DNA from: Deinandra increscens subsp. villosa
Taxonomy: Eukaryota > Streptophyta > Magnoliopsida > Asterales > Asteraceae
Reading direction: 5' to 3'
Assembly: GCA_039602395.1 (NCBI GenBank)
Contig: JBCNJP010000008.1
Span: forward strand, 69,527,095 to 69,591,094
DNA: 64,000 bases
Below, piece by piece: positions 1 to 10,850 of this stretch; positions within the stretch are counted from its first letter, which is position 1, and each line of letters begins with the position of its first letter. The position numbers and the translations under genes were made by a program. The notes under the pieces were generated by a model. It saw only the letters and a program-made list of their open reading frames with translations, had not been told where the DNA came from and searched no databases.

Positions 1-480
1 TCTCTTCATATGACCGCATACAAAGCGGTGTTACTACCGTTACCGCCGCCGCCACCGCTATACAACAGCGGCTCCGCCATACACCGGCGGCGCACCATCG
101 TGCGTTATTCTCAGGAGAAAGAGAAGACGAAGGCGACGGGAGAACTATCGCATACACAGCGGTGTTCCATCACCATTATTGCTTTCTTCGCCACCACACA
201 ACAGTGGCTCCGCCACACAACGGCGACACACCATAGTGTGTTTGTTTTCAGGCGAGAAGAAAGAAGATCCGGTGAAGGCGGAGGAAGACAAGAAAACCCA
301 CCGGAGCAAACACAACCGGTGGTGGTGGCACAGCGGGGAGACGGGGAGAAGAAGAACAACCGGGAACAAGCATCTGGGTTGACGTTCGGGGAGAAGAAAC
401 CTATGGTGCGAGATCTTCCCTGTTTGCAAAAATTAAATTGAAGCAACAAAGAGAAAATATATATATATTGAAGCAACAGA
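1..480. repeat. GC-richer, proline/arginine-type low-complexity block with two diverged tandem units
   Basis: The first 300 bases are much richer in GC than the flanks. They hold two diverged tandem units of roughly 150 bases: the phrase about an 'acagcggctccgcca' type core recurs near 62 and 202. Open frames exist on both strands (for example 10-441 plus and 111-476 minus), but their translations are biased Pro/Ser/Arg or Thr/His strings with no recognisable domain. I read them as composition-driven frames, not as genes. A captured gene fragment inside a transposon is possible but not shown. Confidence 0.4.
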
Positions 481-699
481 ACGAAGTTGACATTGGTGCA
501 AGAGGTTTAAAGGTGATTGCATTCTCATCTTGAATATGACATTCTGACAATCACGTGGCTAGAGGTGAGGTGGTCAACAAGAGAAAGAGAACTTGGTGGA
601 TGACAGGCTGGATCTGGGATTCAATTAAAAAAAAAATAAGTTTTATTATTTACAGTTTTAGTCCTTTATATTTTAGTTAATTACATCTCAAGCTACAAA

Positions 700-875
700 C
701 GCTACCGCGTTTAGCTTGCGGGGGAGTATTAGACTATACTAGGGTTGATATTATATTATACTAGAGGGTATTAGAGTGCAATATTATTATCTATATATAG
801 AGACATGATGTAACCCTATGATTCACAATATCAATAATATTCTCTATTCCCTGGTTTAACTCCATCAATGTACAT
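700..875 (+). mobile_element. Copia-type LTR remnant with polypurine tract
   Basis: A purine tract (GCGGGGGAGT near 717-727) is followed at once by an AT-rich stretch containing a TATATATAGAG motif (about 792-802), a run of TATA/ATTAG words and a final CAATATC-AATAATATTC region. This order is typical of the polypurine tract and start of the 3' LTR in plant Ty1/Copia elements. No matching second LTR, no gag or pol frame and no clear 5-bp target duplication were seen, so this is at most a solo or truncated LTR. Confidence 0.4.
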
Positions 876-1539
876 TTTCAAATCAAGGAACTTTAGCGAC
901 CAAGGTAACCATCAGTGGTCCCAAAGAAAAGGCGGCGCCGTGGATAATCCGTCGATTAAGGTCCGTGGGTAAAAAGGGCGAGGGTAACATCAACGACAAC
1001 AATTCATCCGTCAAATCATGTTCGCTAATATCGTCTTTTTACTTAGTGGTGATATCTTATCCTTAAAGGAAAATTCGTGTGTTGCTAATCCCTGATCAAT
1101 TAGCAACAACAGTCAAAATGCTTTTCTTTAAACCATCAGCCTATTAGCTATGATTATATTTAACTTTACATATTTTTTTAAATCGTTTGGATTTTTTCCT
1201 CTCCCTTATAAAATATTGATTTTATTTGTTCTTTGAATTTTTCCAAATTCGTGGTAGATCTCGTACTAATTATAGTAATCGGTAACTTTTCGCAGGTGAT
1301 AATTACTTTTTTTTTTATAATAATAGGTTCATACAAGCATAAGTCTTTACACTTTCACCATCATCTATTCATCATCATCATCAAGTTCGGCCTCAATGTG
1401 ATACGAACATTCCCTACATGTAATTTCTCACTAGTGTTGCTTAAGACGCGCTACACAAAACATCTCGCGCAAGATTATGTAGTCGAAAATACAATATTGG
1501 TGATGGCATGTTCGAAGTGAGATTTTAGATGTCGAAATA

Positions 1540-2470
1540 GTCAAATAACTATTCCTATGAATAGTTAGCTATATGGAGGAATACTTTAAATGGGTTCAAG
1601 AATCTATTGACACGATATGGACGAAGAGTTTCACAACGTTCAAGTAGTGTACTTTGCATTTTCGACAACTAGCATACGATAATGTTCCGGACATCATGAG
1701 TTCTTAGCCATGTATGAAAGAATACCATGTGAAAGACTACAATACTTTTGTACACGGTGTTATTATGTTGTATGTTAAAGCGTACTTAGATCGAATTCCA
1801 GTGACATACAACTACATACCCACAAGAAAGTAAACATGCTTTTCTAGGATGCTAGGTAACATTGACTGTGTACATTGGAAATTGAGGGATTTTCTAACGA
1901 GAATGCGGGGGCAATACATGAAAGGTGATCATCAGTACTTAACTATCATGCTCGAAGCAATGGCATCTGATGATTTATGGCTTTAACATGCCTTATTTGG
2001 TATTGATGGATACTATCTTGCTAATGGCTATTTATCCTAGTTGAGAAACTTAATTTTAGAAAATCATTCGCTTATCCGGATGACAATAAGCGAAATATGT
2101 TCAAGACAACAGAAGAGGTGACAAGAAAGGATGTTGAAAGAGTGCTTGGTTTCTTAAAGCCTTGTCAAGGTATAGTTCTAATATCAACACGGGCAATACA
2201 TCCTATCAAGATTATAAATATAATGTATTTTGCATTAATTATATTACACAATATGAGTCCAAACACGCCTTTCGACAAACAGGGAGATCGTAAATGAAAT
2301 ATTAAGCTATGGATGAAAATATGAGCAGGGCACAAGATCAATCTTCCAACCAATGAAGAGGTAGATGATGGTATTCTTGTGAAATCGAGATACACCACAC
2401 CCTTCGGGCATATTCTTTGAAACACATTATGAACATCAACTTACCTAATGTTGACAACGAATGATAATTT
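1540..2470 (+). pseudogene. Decayed PIF/Harbinger transposase
   Basis: Read across several frames, this stretch retraces the order of the better-preserved transposase at 17961-19267. It has a FRQLAYDNVPD-like block near 1655-1690, then GNIDCVHWK (about 1858-1885, the block with the first catalytic Asp), RGQYMKGDH, MLEAMASDDLWL, a LANG-type remnant near 2018-2030, RKDVERVLG (about 2124-2150, the block with the catalytic Glu) and IMYFALIILHNM near 2219-2255. Stop codons and frameshifts interrupt it, and the residues between the second and third blocks are partly deleted. It cannot encode an active enzyme. Terminal inverted repeats were not identified. Confidence 0.75.
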
Positions 2471-2479
2471 TTTTATTTA

Positions 2480-3055
2480 GACTTGTAATATTATCTAATT
2501 AATAAAATGTTTATTTATTTTAATTAATTATTGAGAAAAGAGATGTAGATATATTGAAAGGTTGTGAAAGAAATGAGAAAACTTAATGAAAACTTCATAT
2601 GAAAGAATGTGATTAGATTTAAGAGTTGATAGAAATGATGGATATATACCATACACCTTAATGATTTGAAAATAAGACAGATAATCTTTCTCACGTGCAA
2701 TCACTTTGCTATTACACAAAATGATATATAACTACCACCAACTGTGAACAAACATACATACACCAAGACCAGCTTAATGAGTATAGGATACATTCAATTC
2801 TTGGGATTTTAGTCAACGCAATAGAAGTCTAACCAAATTCAAAACTTCCATCTAGACTTTTAAAAAACTAGAAGAAATGCATAGCGGGATCCCACAAATA
2901 AAGGTGTTGGTGGGTGGCAATGGTGTTAGTGGTTGGTGGTAGGAGGTGACAAAGTGGTTGTTGATGAAGACGATGAGTGATGGCTGTGTGGTCATGATCG
3001 CCGACTGGCTAGAGATTTGAGCAACGTGTTTCTGTTTAAAACGCGCTTATTATTA
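2480..3055. other. Intergenic, no gene recognised
   Basis: AT-rich sequence with a Gly/Val-like, TGGTGG-rich low-complexity patch at about 2905-3000. No supported frame, RNA gene or transposon end was seen. Confidence 0.5.
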
Positions 3056-3067
3056 TTTTTTTCTTAA

Positions 3068-3345
3068 ATATATTTTACTACAAGCCTATAGCGACAACAT
3101 TTCATCACTATGTATAGGTTCACCTATGACAACAACATCTATAGCTACGACACAAAGCACCTATGCATACGAGTCTAAGACAACCGCATCTATAGTGATG
3201 ACTTGTCATCGCCATAACTCATCAAAGCTTATAGTAATGTCAAGTCGTTGCTATAGCCCTGGCATATGTCATCGTTACAAGCTCTCTCTATGGTAGTGAA
3301 ACAAGCTTTACGAAACTTCGATAGAGTTGCATTGCAAGCCTAAAA
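3068..3345. mobile_element. CACTA-like terminal fragment
   Basis: The start reads ACTACAAGCCTATAGCGAC and is followed by many short subterminal motifs of the type 'TATAGYGAYR' in both orientations. This layout (a CACTACAAG-type end plus dense subterminal repeats) is typical of plant CACTA/En-Spm elements. The partner end and a 3-bp duplication were not found, so this is probably a fragment or diverged MITE. Confidence 0.35.
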
Positions 3346-3349
3346 AGGA

Positions 3350-4079
3350 TTTTTAGGTGGGTTTATTTGGCGTTGTTGTTTCTAATAAGCTAAAGATATC
3401 TTAATCGGTAGGAGATGGTTTTGATACAAACCATTTTTATTATACAATCCATAGGAACCAATATCTAAATGTCACGTGTATTGTTCTGATTATTAGATGC
3501 ATAAGGGAGGTAGTAAATTTGATTTATTTTTCAATGAATACTATAATTCCATTAATTTTTTAAAACTAAAATAATTATTATATACTTTTAAAAAGTTAAA
3601 TTACATTATAAAATCAAACTTTTTTTTATCTTTAGTATACATATGATATTGCTATATTTAAAAAAAAATACATTTTTTAAAAAGTTTATAAAAGTATGTT
3701 TTATAATTGTACTATTATAAAAACAACATAGTGTTATTATCGTATTGTTATAAATATTACAAATTACATATTGTTATTATAAAGTTTACATGGAGCTATT
3801 ATGAAATTTATATATTTTTATAATACTTACAGTAACACGATAATAGCACTGTATTATTTTTATAAAATAACAATGTGTATTTGTAATACTTACAGACACA
3901 TGATAAATAACATTGTGTTGTTTTTATAACCGCTATATAGCTAGCATACTTTTGTAATTTATTTTAAATGTAGTTTTGTTCAAATATAACAATATTTTAC
4001 TTTTTACACTTATTAAGGTTAAAAAAAACTTGATTTTATGGTGTATTTAGAAAATATATATAAAGTATATAAAAGTTAT
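3350..4079. other. AT-rich intergenic stretch
   Basis: Very AT-rich. From about 3700 to 3950 a degenerate motif containing ATAACA-ATGTG and TTTATAA words recurs in both orientations. No gene is supported. Confidence 0.5.
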
Positions 4080-4088
4080 TTTTTTTTA

Positions 4089-5197
4089 GGAAAATTGGCC
4101 TGTAATAATACAAGTTTTCACTCTTTGGCCAATAATAATATGAGTTTTTGAGTTGGTCTGTAATAATACCAGTTTTCGAACTATTGGACTGTAATAGTAT
4201 GCCGTTAGTTTTTACTTAACGGGGTTAAATACCTGCCTACGTGGCTGTCCACGTGGCTTCATTAATCATACGTGGCATTTTTAAGTGGGGGTTTTAAAAA
4301 GGAAAATTGGCCTGTAATAATACAAGTTTTCACTCTTTGGCCAATAATAATATGAGTTTTTGAGTTGGTCTGTAATAAGACCAGTTTTCGAACTATTGGA
4401 CTGTAATAGTATGCCGTTAGTTCTTACTTAACGAGGTTAAATCTTTGCCTATGTGGCTGTCCACGTGGCTTCAATGTATTTCTTTTAACAAAAGACTATA
4501 GTATAAGGACTAGTTTTGTAATATTTCTAAACTTCATTTTTGTTTTTTATTAAGATATAAAGAAAAAAAAGGAAAAGGAAAACAGGAAGAACAAACAGCC
4601 GCAACCACCCTCCATCGCCATCGCACCTGCCGCCACCCACCCGTCCGCCGCCATCGCCACCGGCCGCCATCGGCGGAGCTAATGTAACAGCCCCCGCAAA
4701 GAGGGAGAAAAGGGGAAAAGTTCAGATCTAGGTTTGAAGAAGAAATCGGAATCCACATAGGCAGAGCTAATGTAACAGCCCCCACTATAGTCTTTTGTTA
4801 AAAGAAATACATTGAAGCCACGTGGGCAGCCACATAGGCAGGGATTTAACCCCGTTAAGTAAGAACTAACGTCATACTATTACAGTCCAATAGTTCGAAA
4901 ACTGGTATTATTACAGACCAACTCAAAAACTCATATTATTATTGGCCAAAGAGTGAAAACTTGTATTATTACAGGCCAATTTTCCTTTTTAAAACCCCCA
5001 CTTAAAAATGCCACGTATGATTAATGAAGCCACGTGGACAGCCACGTAGGCAGGGATTTAACCCCGTTAAATAAAAACTAACGGCATACTATTACAGTCC
5101 AATAGTTCGAAAACTGGTATTATTACAGACCAACTCAAAAACTCATATTATTATTGGCTAAAGAGTGAAAACTTGTATTATTACAGGCCAATTTTCC
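4089..5197. mobile_element. Outer Mutator-type foldback MITE (GGAAAATTGG family), interrupted at its centre
   Basis: The element starts GGAAAATTGGCC and ends GGCCAATTTTCC, with near-identical inverted arms at 4089-4300 and 4986-5197 (about 212 bp each). The 9 bases on each side are identical (eight T then A, at 4080-4088 and 5198-5206), which fits the 9-bp target duplication of Mutator-like elements; a T-run is weak evidence on its own, but related copies in this window have complex 9-bp duplications. Without the inner element it would be an almost perfect palindrome. No transposase is encoded. Confidence 0.8.
4301..4985. mobile_element. Inner GGAAAATTGG-family element nested in the tip of the outer palindrome
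   Basis: A second copy of the same family lies within the first. Its arms are about 4301-4502 and 4783-4985, and they closely match the outer arms. Flanking 9-mers (4292-4300 and 4986-4994) agree at 8 of 9 positions. Between the arms is a 280-bp interior, GC-rich and GCC/CCG-rich at 4595-4690, with a 20-base phrase around 'gctaatgtaacagccccc' occurring twice (about 4678 and 4766). The interior gives a minus-strand frame (4534-4785) of no known family. Such GC-rich interiors are seen in Pack-MULEs that have picked up host gene pieces; the capture here is inference. Confidence 0.75.
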
Positions 5198-5206
5198 TTT
5201 TTTTTA

Positions 5207-6085
5207 CAAAATTTGATGGAATTGATTTTACTTATTACTTACCTATATACAAAACATAACTATATTACTTACCTATGTACAACACACAAAAATATGTTTT
5301 TATCATTTTACTTTTAATTAATTAATTTATGATGTTTTATTTGTTTTCCTTTAATTTTATCACACTTTCTTCATTTTAAAACTATAATGTTTTGTTTCAA
5401 CTTTTTTATTGATATAATTTCTTTACTATTTAATTTAGGTATAGTTGAGTTAAATATGATATATTTTTATCCAATAATTTTTTGAAGTTTTATATTATGG
5501 TAGTATTGTCGTGTGAGTTCGTTTATGTATTTGTTAACATTAATTTTCATGTCTTAATTTTTTCATGATTTTTGAATATACCATTACAACCTTTTTTTTA
5601 TCTAGGTTTCAATGCCTATCACTAGGTCGCAGTAACTTTATACGTTTTTCTTTACGTACCTTATATATCTATTTTTTAAAATGATTTCATTTTCATTCGG
5701 TGAAAGAAAAACTTTAGCAATGGCATGATGTCTTTTTATTTACGCTTGATATTTGATGTCGTATGGTGGCCGCCATAACGTGCGACCATAACTCATAGAG
5801 TGTTTATATAAATCAACATTCCACATGACCGTTGCTTATTGATTTCTACTGTTTATACAATAAAATGGTTTGTATTGATCTGATCCTATCTCTATATTTG
5901 TAATCAACTATATTTTAGTTATGAGCTTGTTGTATTTAGTATAATTTTGAGAAATGATTTGATTAGCTTTTCCTTTATAATTATTCTCATTGTATTCATA
6001 TATATACGTAGTTTTTTTTTAACAGCAAAATGGTTTTATAAGAAAAAGATGCGAGATAGAAAACCTAACTCAACATCCAAAAAAA
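5207..6085. other. AT-rich intergenic stretch
   Basis: No supported gene, RNA or transposon end. The short plus-strand frame at 5947-6132 is the antisense shadow of the LINE tail described next. Confidence 0.5.
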
Positions 6086-6088
6086 ACA

Positions 6089-6270
6089 TTACAAGTAATT
6101 CAATGGGTTCTTTAACCACTCTGTCCAATTAATTTTGATTTTATTATTTCTACTAGCTATCCACACATAAGAAAATTGCTTGATCGTTTCAAGGATGCTG
6201 TCAATCTTTAAATCATTTCCTTTGAATATTACATCATTTCTCGTCTTCCAAATAACCCACCAACATGTGC
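6089..6270 (-). pseudogene. 3' end of an L1-type LINE ORF2 (C-terminal tail)
   Basis: On the minus strand an open stretch of about 60 codons ends at a TAA (6089-6091). It contains CWWVIWKTRNDVIFKG followed by a helical segment and FSYVWIASRN. That is the conserved tail after the zf-RVT domain of plant LINE ORF2 proteins. The rest of ORF2 is absent upstream (towards 6300 and beyond), so the piece is cut off at its 5' side. It matches in type the tail of the LINE at 57.6-60.1 kb. Confidence 0.65.
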
Positions 6271-8346
6271 ATAACTAGGATTGTTTCTCTGTGGGTTGAG
6301 TTGTAGTGAACGGTCTAGTTTGTGGACAGAGACTCAATCACAAATATCAAAACATAATGCAGTGGTAAATTTAAACGTAAAAGCAATGAAAAAAAGTTTT
6401 ACCGAAAAGAGAAGCTTAATCTATATCTATACTGTTGGTTTTTCATATATAATGTATCGCTTTTGCCACAAGATTTTTATTTGTTTGTCGTTCCTTCTTC
6501 TTGTGGTTTATAATTCTTGTGGTTTATAACGACTTTCTTTCTTTTCTTTTTCTTTCGTCTCTTTAAAGATGTTTATATATAAGTATCTCCCTTAGATGAA
6601 AGATAAATAAATAACTGTTTTATGTTAATTTTTACTACATGACAGAAAAAAACCAGCCATCTTAAATTCATTCTAGCTTTCTTTTGTATATTGTATAATA
6701 TAATAGCTTACTTATTATATGAGAGTTCAAGGGTTATGGGATTCTTATTTTGTCTCCCTTCGATCATATATCTTCCCATCGCTTTTGCCACAAGATTTTT
6801 TTCTTTGTCGGTCCCCTTCCCTCGTCGCTTGTAATGACTTTCTTTCTTTTCTTCTCTCTTCATATCAGTTTAAATTAAAGACGTTTATATATATATATAT
6901 ATATAGATATAGATTAGATTTTAACTATTTTTGTTTTACCGTGGTTATATGGGCAACTTTTTGATGAAGTATATCTTAATTAGAGTTTCCATATGATAAG
7001 TTTATCAACCCGTTAACATAAAAGCAAAAGATATATTCTATCATGATCCATGAAAACATATCAAACAAACATCTAGATTAATTGAGGTATAGAGTCCAAA
7101 TGAGCACATGGTTTGAAGCCATTGATGAAGGGGAAAACATGTGAGTGGTGGCATCATCCTACAAAGGTAGGGTCTACATATTGCATATTGGTCAACAAGG
7201 GGACCCACAAAAGGTATTGAGACCCACATGAACTAACATCCTATTTTAGAATTTTAACTAGGGAGGTGATTAATTAGCATTTTGTCCTATCAAAGGTTCC
7301 CAACTCATCAAGAATTGTCTATAAACAATGAATTCTAATGGCTTCCACCCTTGTTTAAAATAAATAATTCAAATACTATAAAACACTTTTAAAGGCCATT
7401 AATCATGTTTACTTTGTGGATGTGATTGAAATTGATGCATATATTATCATCTTAAGATTGCCTAAATCTTATGTGCCCCCACCAAGTTGTGGTTTGTCAA
7501 GTCAAATATCAACCAATAAAAATCATAATTGAACTCTATTTAAACTTTAATTATTTTTTCATTTTATATATTGTTACATTCTCTTTAATTAATTTGAGAA
7601 ATATATTTGATTATTAGTCAAAATTTAAAATACGTTCTAGAAAACAAAACACAAGAATCTTGTTAGAGAAATCAAAACTTTATTTAAATGATAAAAAAGC
7701 ATCAAGAAGAACAACAAACAAATATACATAATGAAAATCGCATTTATATAGTAGTATTCGGATATAGACGAGATGAATATAAACCTTATATTATTTATAA
7801 AAAAAGAACATGAAAAAATATATGATAATTAAAACCTTAAAGGTTTATATTAATCAAAATCTTTATGTTTGACTAAAAATTAAAATCAGAAACTAATTAT
7901 GCATCATGCCTTGATTGTATTATTATATGTATATAAAATCAATATGTATCCCACATCATGATGCAACTCCATTAACTTTCTAACCAATCTTTTCTATAAC
8001 CAATTACTTTGAAAGAGTCCAAAAGGATAAACCATCCAAATATGTGACTTGGTTTTCAAGTTGTAATCTCCCTTTTTGGATATGCCTAAAGCATTTTTTT
8101 TCCAAACAATGTGGGTATGACTCAATTAGTCCTTCAATGTATTCCAAGTGACACCACCTACTTCTCTCCTTTAAAAAATGAATATATAATATAGAAGATG
8201 GAGGAAGATGTGGAGTTAACATCATTTAAAAACCCATTTCCAATAATTTGATGGAGTTTACTCAAACTCTTTCATATTCCTATAATTTGATCTAAAGAAA
8301 AGTGGTCGTGTTTTTTAATCTCAAGAACAATAAAATCACTATCATA
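6271..8346. other. Intergenic, no gene recognised
   Basis: Contains two diverged copies of a pyrimidine-rich unit with the phrase 'cgcttttgccacaagattt' (about 6460 and 6780) followed by CTTTCTTTCTTTTC tracts and GTTTATATATA. The remainder is AT-rich and without supported genes. Confidence 0.5.
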
Positions 8347-8493
8347 CATACTTTTTGTAGGATTTAACACAAATTATCTTTTTAGTTAGGATCAACCACT
8401 TTTACCACTAAGTTATATGCATACTTTTTGTAGGAATTTAACACAAATTATCTTTTTAGTTAGGATCCACCACTTTACCACTAAGTTATATGC
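8347..8493. repeat. Tandem duplication, two copies of about 73 bp
   Basis: The unit beginning CATACTTTTTGTAGGA and ending AAGTTATATG occurs at 8347 and again at 8420 with only a few single-base differences. It is non-coding. Confidence 0.85.
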
Positions 8494-9060
8494 TTGGGGA
8501 CAAAAGTGGTTTCATATATTTGATCATTACTATTACTATTTACCCCTACATCTTTTATTTTATATTTATTGTATGGATGTGAGTATTATAAAAAGAAAAA
8601 TAATTTAAAAGGTAATAAAGAACTATTGTTTAATTGAATAGAGAGATAAATATATACAATGGTTGTATGATTTTTTTTTTATAGAAAATTAGAGATAAAC
8701 TTAATTAATAATAATTTTTTAATTAAATTATAGGGATGAAAATAAAGATTAAGTTGTGAATATAGATAGTCTATCTGAAATAAAGATTAAGTTGTATGAT
8801 TTTTTTTTATAGAAAATTAGAGATAAAGTTCTATAATGATTAAACTTTCGTTTTCTTTTCTTTCGTTTTCTTTTCTTTTTAAAGACTCGGTGTCTTTTTA
8901 CAATATGTGATAAACTATGATGTCTCGTGACATCGAAATACTAGAGACGTATGCATATCCATAAAAGGGTTATATATACAACATTGGAGTGTAATGCAAC
9001 TCAACTAATAAGATTATAAAAATCTGTGCTATGATGTAACAAGATGTTTACCCTCGCGCG
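8494..9060. other. AT-rich intergenic stretch with a local duplication
   Basis: The phrase 'atagaaaattagagataaa' plus its T-run occurs at about 8680 and 8806, and 'aataaagattaagttgt' at about 8740 and 8780. No gene was seen. Confidence 0.5.
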
Positions 9061-9089
9061 TTGCTGTGGGGTTGAATTTGTATACTGAA

Positions 9090-9640
9090 CGAAAGTCAAA
9101 AAGTTAAGTGGTATAAAACGTAAAAGTTTAAAAGTCTCGTGGTGAAATTATAAAACTATAGAAGTATATTAAAAGCGGATGTAGAAAAGTTAAAAGTTTC
9201 GTGGGTAAAGTAGAAGACAAAAAAAACTTAAAACAAAAAAAAAAACTTTAAAAGTTAGAGGGTTAAAAAGTTAAGGAGTATAAAACGTAAAAGTCTAAAA
9301 GTCTCATGGTGAAAGTATAAAACTATAAAATATAAGTCTAAAAGTCTCGTGGTGAAAGTATAAAACTATCAAAGTATAATAAAACGAAAGTAAAAAAGTT
9401 TAAAGTTTCGTGGCCAAAGTAGAAAAAAAACAAAACTTAAAACAAAAAAAACTTTAAAAGTTAGAGGGTAAAAAAGTTAAGGGGTATAAAACGTAAAAGT
9501 CTAAAAGTCCTGTAGTGAAAGTATAAAACTATAAAAATATACTAAAAACGAAAGTATAAAAGTTAAAAGTTTCGTGGCCAAAGTAGAAGACAACAAAACT
9601 TAAAACAAAAAAAACAAAAAAAAAGTTAGAGGGTAGAAAA
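9090..9640. repeat. Degenerate tandem array of about 170-205 bp units
   Basis: The phrase AAGTTAAGGGGTATAAAACG and the phrases around it ('aaagtttcgtggccaaagta', 'aacttaaaacaaaaaaa') recur in the same order at about 9101, 9268 and 9474. Each unit also contains a smaller internal repeat around AAAGTCTCGTGGTGAAAG. The sequence is strongly purine-biased on the plus strand. The array begins next to a GC-rich CGCGCGTTGCTG phrase at 9054-9066. No coding potential was seen. Confidence 0.7.
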
Positions 9641-10187
9641 CGTAAGAGTATGAAACATATGTGACTAAACTATAAAAACCAAAAATTTACTATTTCGTTA
9701 AAAAAAACAAATCATAAAAGTTTAAGGGTAGAAAGCGTCATAACACCAAAATCACGTGGCCAAACTATAGAAACAAAAAGTACACATAATCTCAATAAGG
9801 ACTAAAATTGTCAAAAAAAACAAAAAATTATGGCCTATTTTCAAGAAACACAAAGAATACTATTAATCTTCCAATTTTCATTATGTTTCATGGTCGGTTT
9901 TTTACTAAAATTGTCAACAAAAACAAAAATTATTATATATATATTGGCAAAGTTTTTTGATGTGTGTATCATTTGTTCTAATAAGAACATTTATAAAAAT
10001 CAATTGTAAATTCTTATATATCTACCACTTACTCACATTTTCACATGCAAGTCTAGTCAGCATGTTATATAAGTTTTTTACTCATTCTTTCTATATGAGG
10101 CATTTACCCCAATACTAAAATACGGATACTTTCTACATGCACCCACAATTCAATACAGGTGTAAAGTACATGTGGTAGCACGTCCCA
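9641..10187. other. Intergenic, no gene recognised
   Basis: AT-rich continuation of the preceding repeat with no supported gene. Confidence 0.4.
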
Positions 10188-10195
10188 AGTGTACC

Positions 10196-10842
10196 CAGGG
10201 GCGGAACTAAAAATTTTTTTAAAGGATAGCACAAATTTTTTTTGAAAAGTTCAGGGACCACGCCTTCACAAATCTTTATTTTGAACAAATTGTTTAATAA
10301 AGTCAATACAAACTATTTTCTTGATATATAAGTCTTATTGTTTATAATTTTAACCAAAAAGCATGGTTAGCTTGCTGGTTGTTTGTTGCACTTAAACTTA
10401 AATGCCCGAGGTTCAAATCTTGTGCAATGTATTTTTTAAAATAAACAAAGTGTAAAATATATAAGTCTTATTGTTTATAATTTTAACCAAAAAGCATGGT
10501 TAGCTTGGTGGTTGTTTGTTGCACTTAAACTTAAATGCCCGAGGTTCGAATCTTGTGTAATGTATTTTTTTAGTAATGTATTTTTTAAAATAAACAAAGT
10601 GTAAATGTATTAAAATCATAAATCCCAAGATTCAAACAAGGGACCTTCTAGTCATAATAAGAGGCGCCTACCAACCACTACACATACCAATGTATTAAAC
10701 TATTGAATCAAAAGATATTTAAGGGGTATCACACTTATATAAAATAATTAAAAAACCTAAAATTTTAAAAAAAATTCCGCTCCGCGTACGAGTTTAAGGG
10801 GTAGCCCATGCTACCCCTGGACCTTAAAGAGGTCCGCCCCTG
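10196..10842. mobile_element. Non-autonomous hAT element with perfect 8-bp target duplication
   Basis: The ends are CAGGGGCGGAACT and, inverted, CAGGGGCGGACCT. Both flanks carry AGTGTACC (10188-10195 and 10843-10850), an exact 8-bp duplication, which is the signature of hAT-superfamily insertion. The 647-bp interior holds no transposase. It includes a 132-bp unit present twice (starting about 10325 and 10457). Each unit carries tRNA-promoter-like boxes (GGTTAGCTTGGTGG and GAGGTTCGAATCT), suggesting a SINE-like piece inside the element. Confidence 0.85.
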
Positions 10843-10850
10843 AGTGTACC

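Noticed and set aside
111..476. Overlapping frames of 121-143 codons on both strands at the window start
   Set aside because: Low-complexity translations with no domain; the composition of a GC-rich repeat explains them.
9090..9640. Possible CRISPR-like array
   Set aside because: Units are long, degenerate, without unique spacers, and the sequence is plant nuclear DNA.
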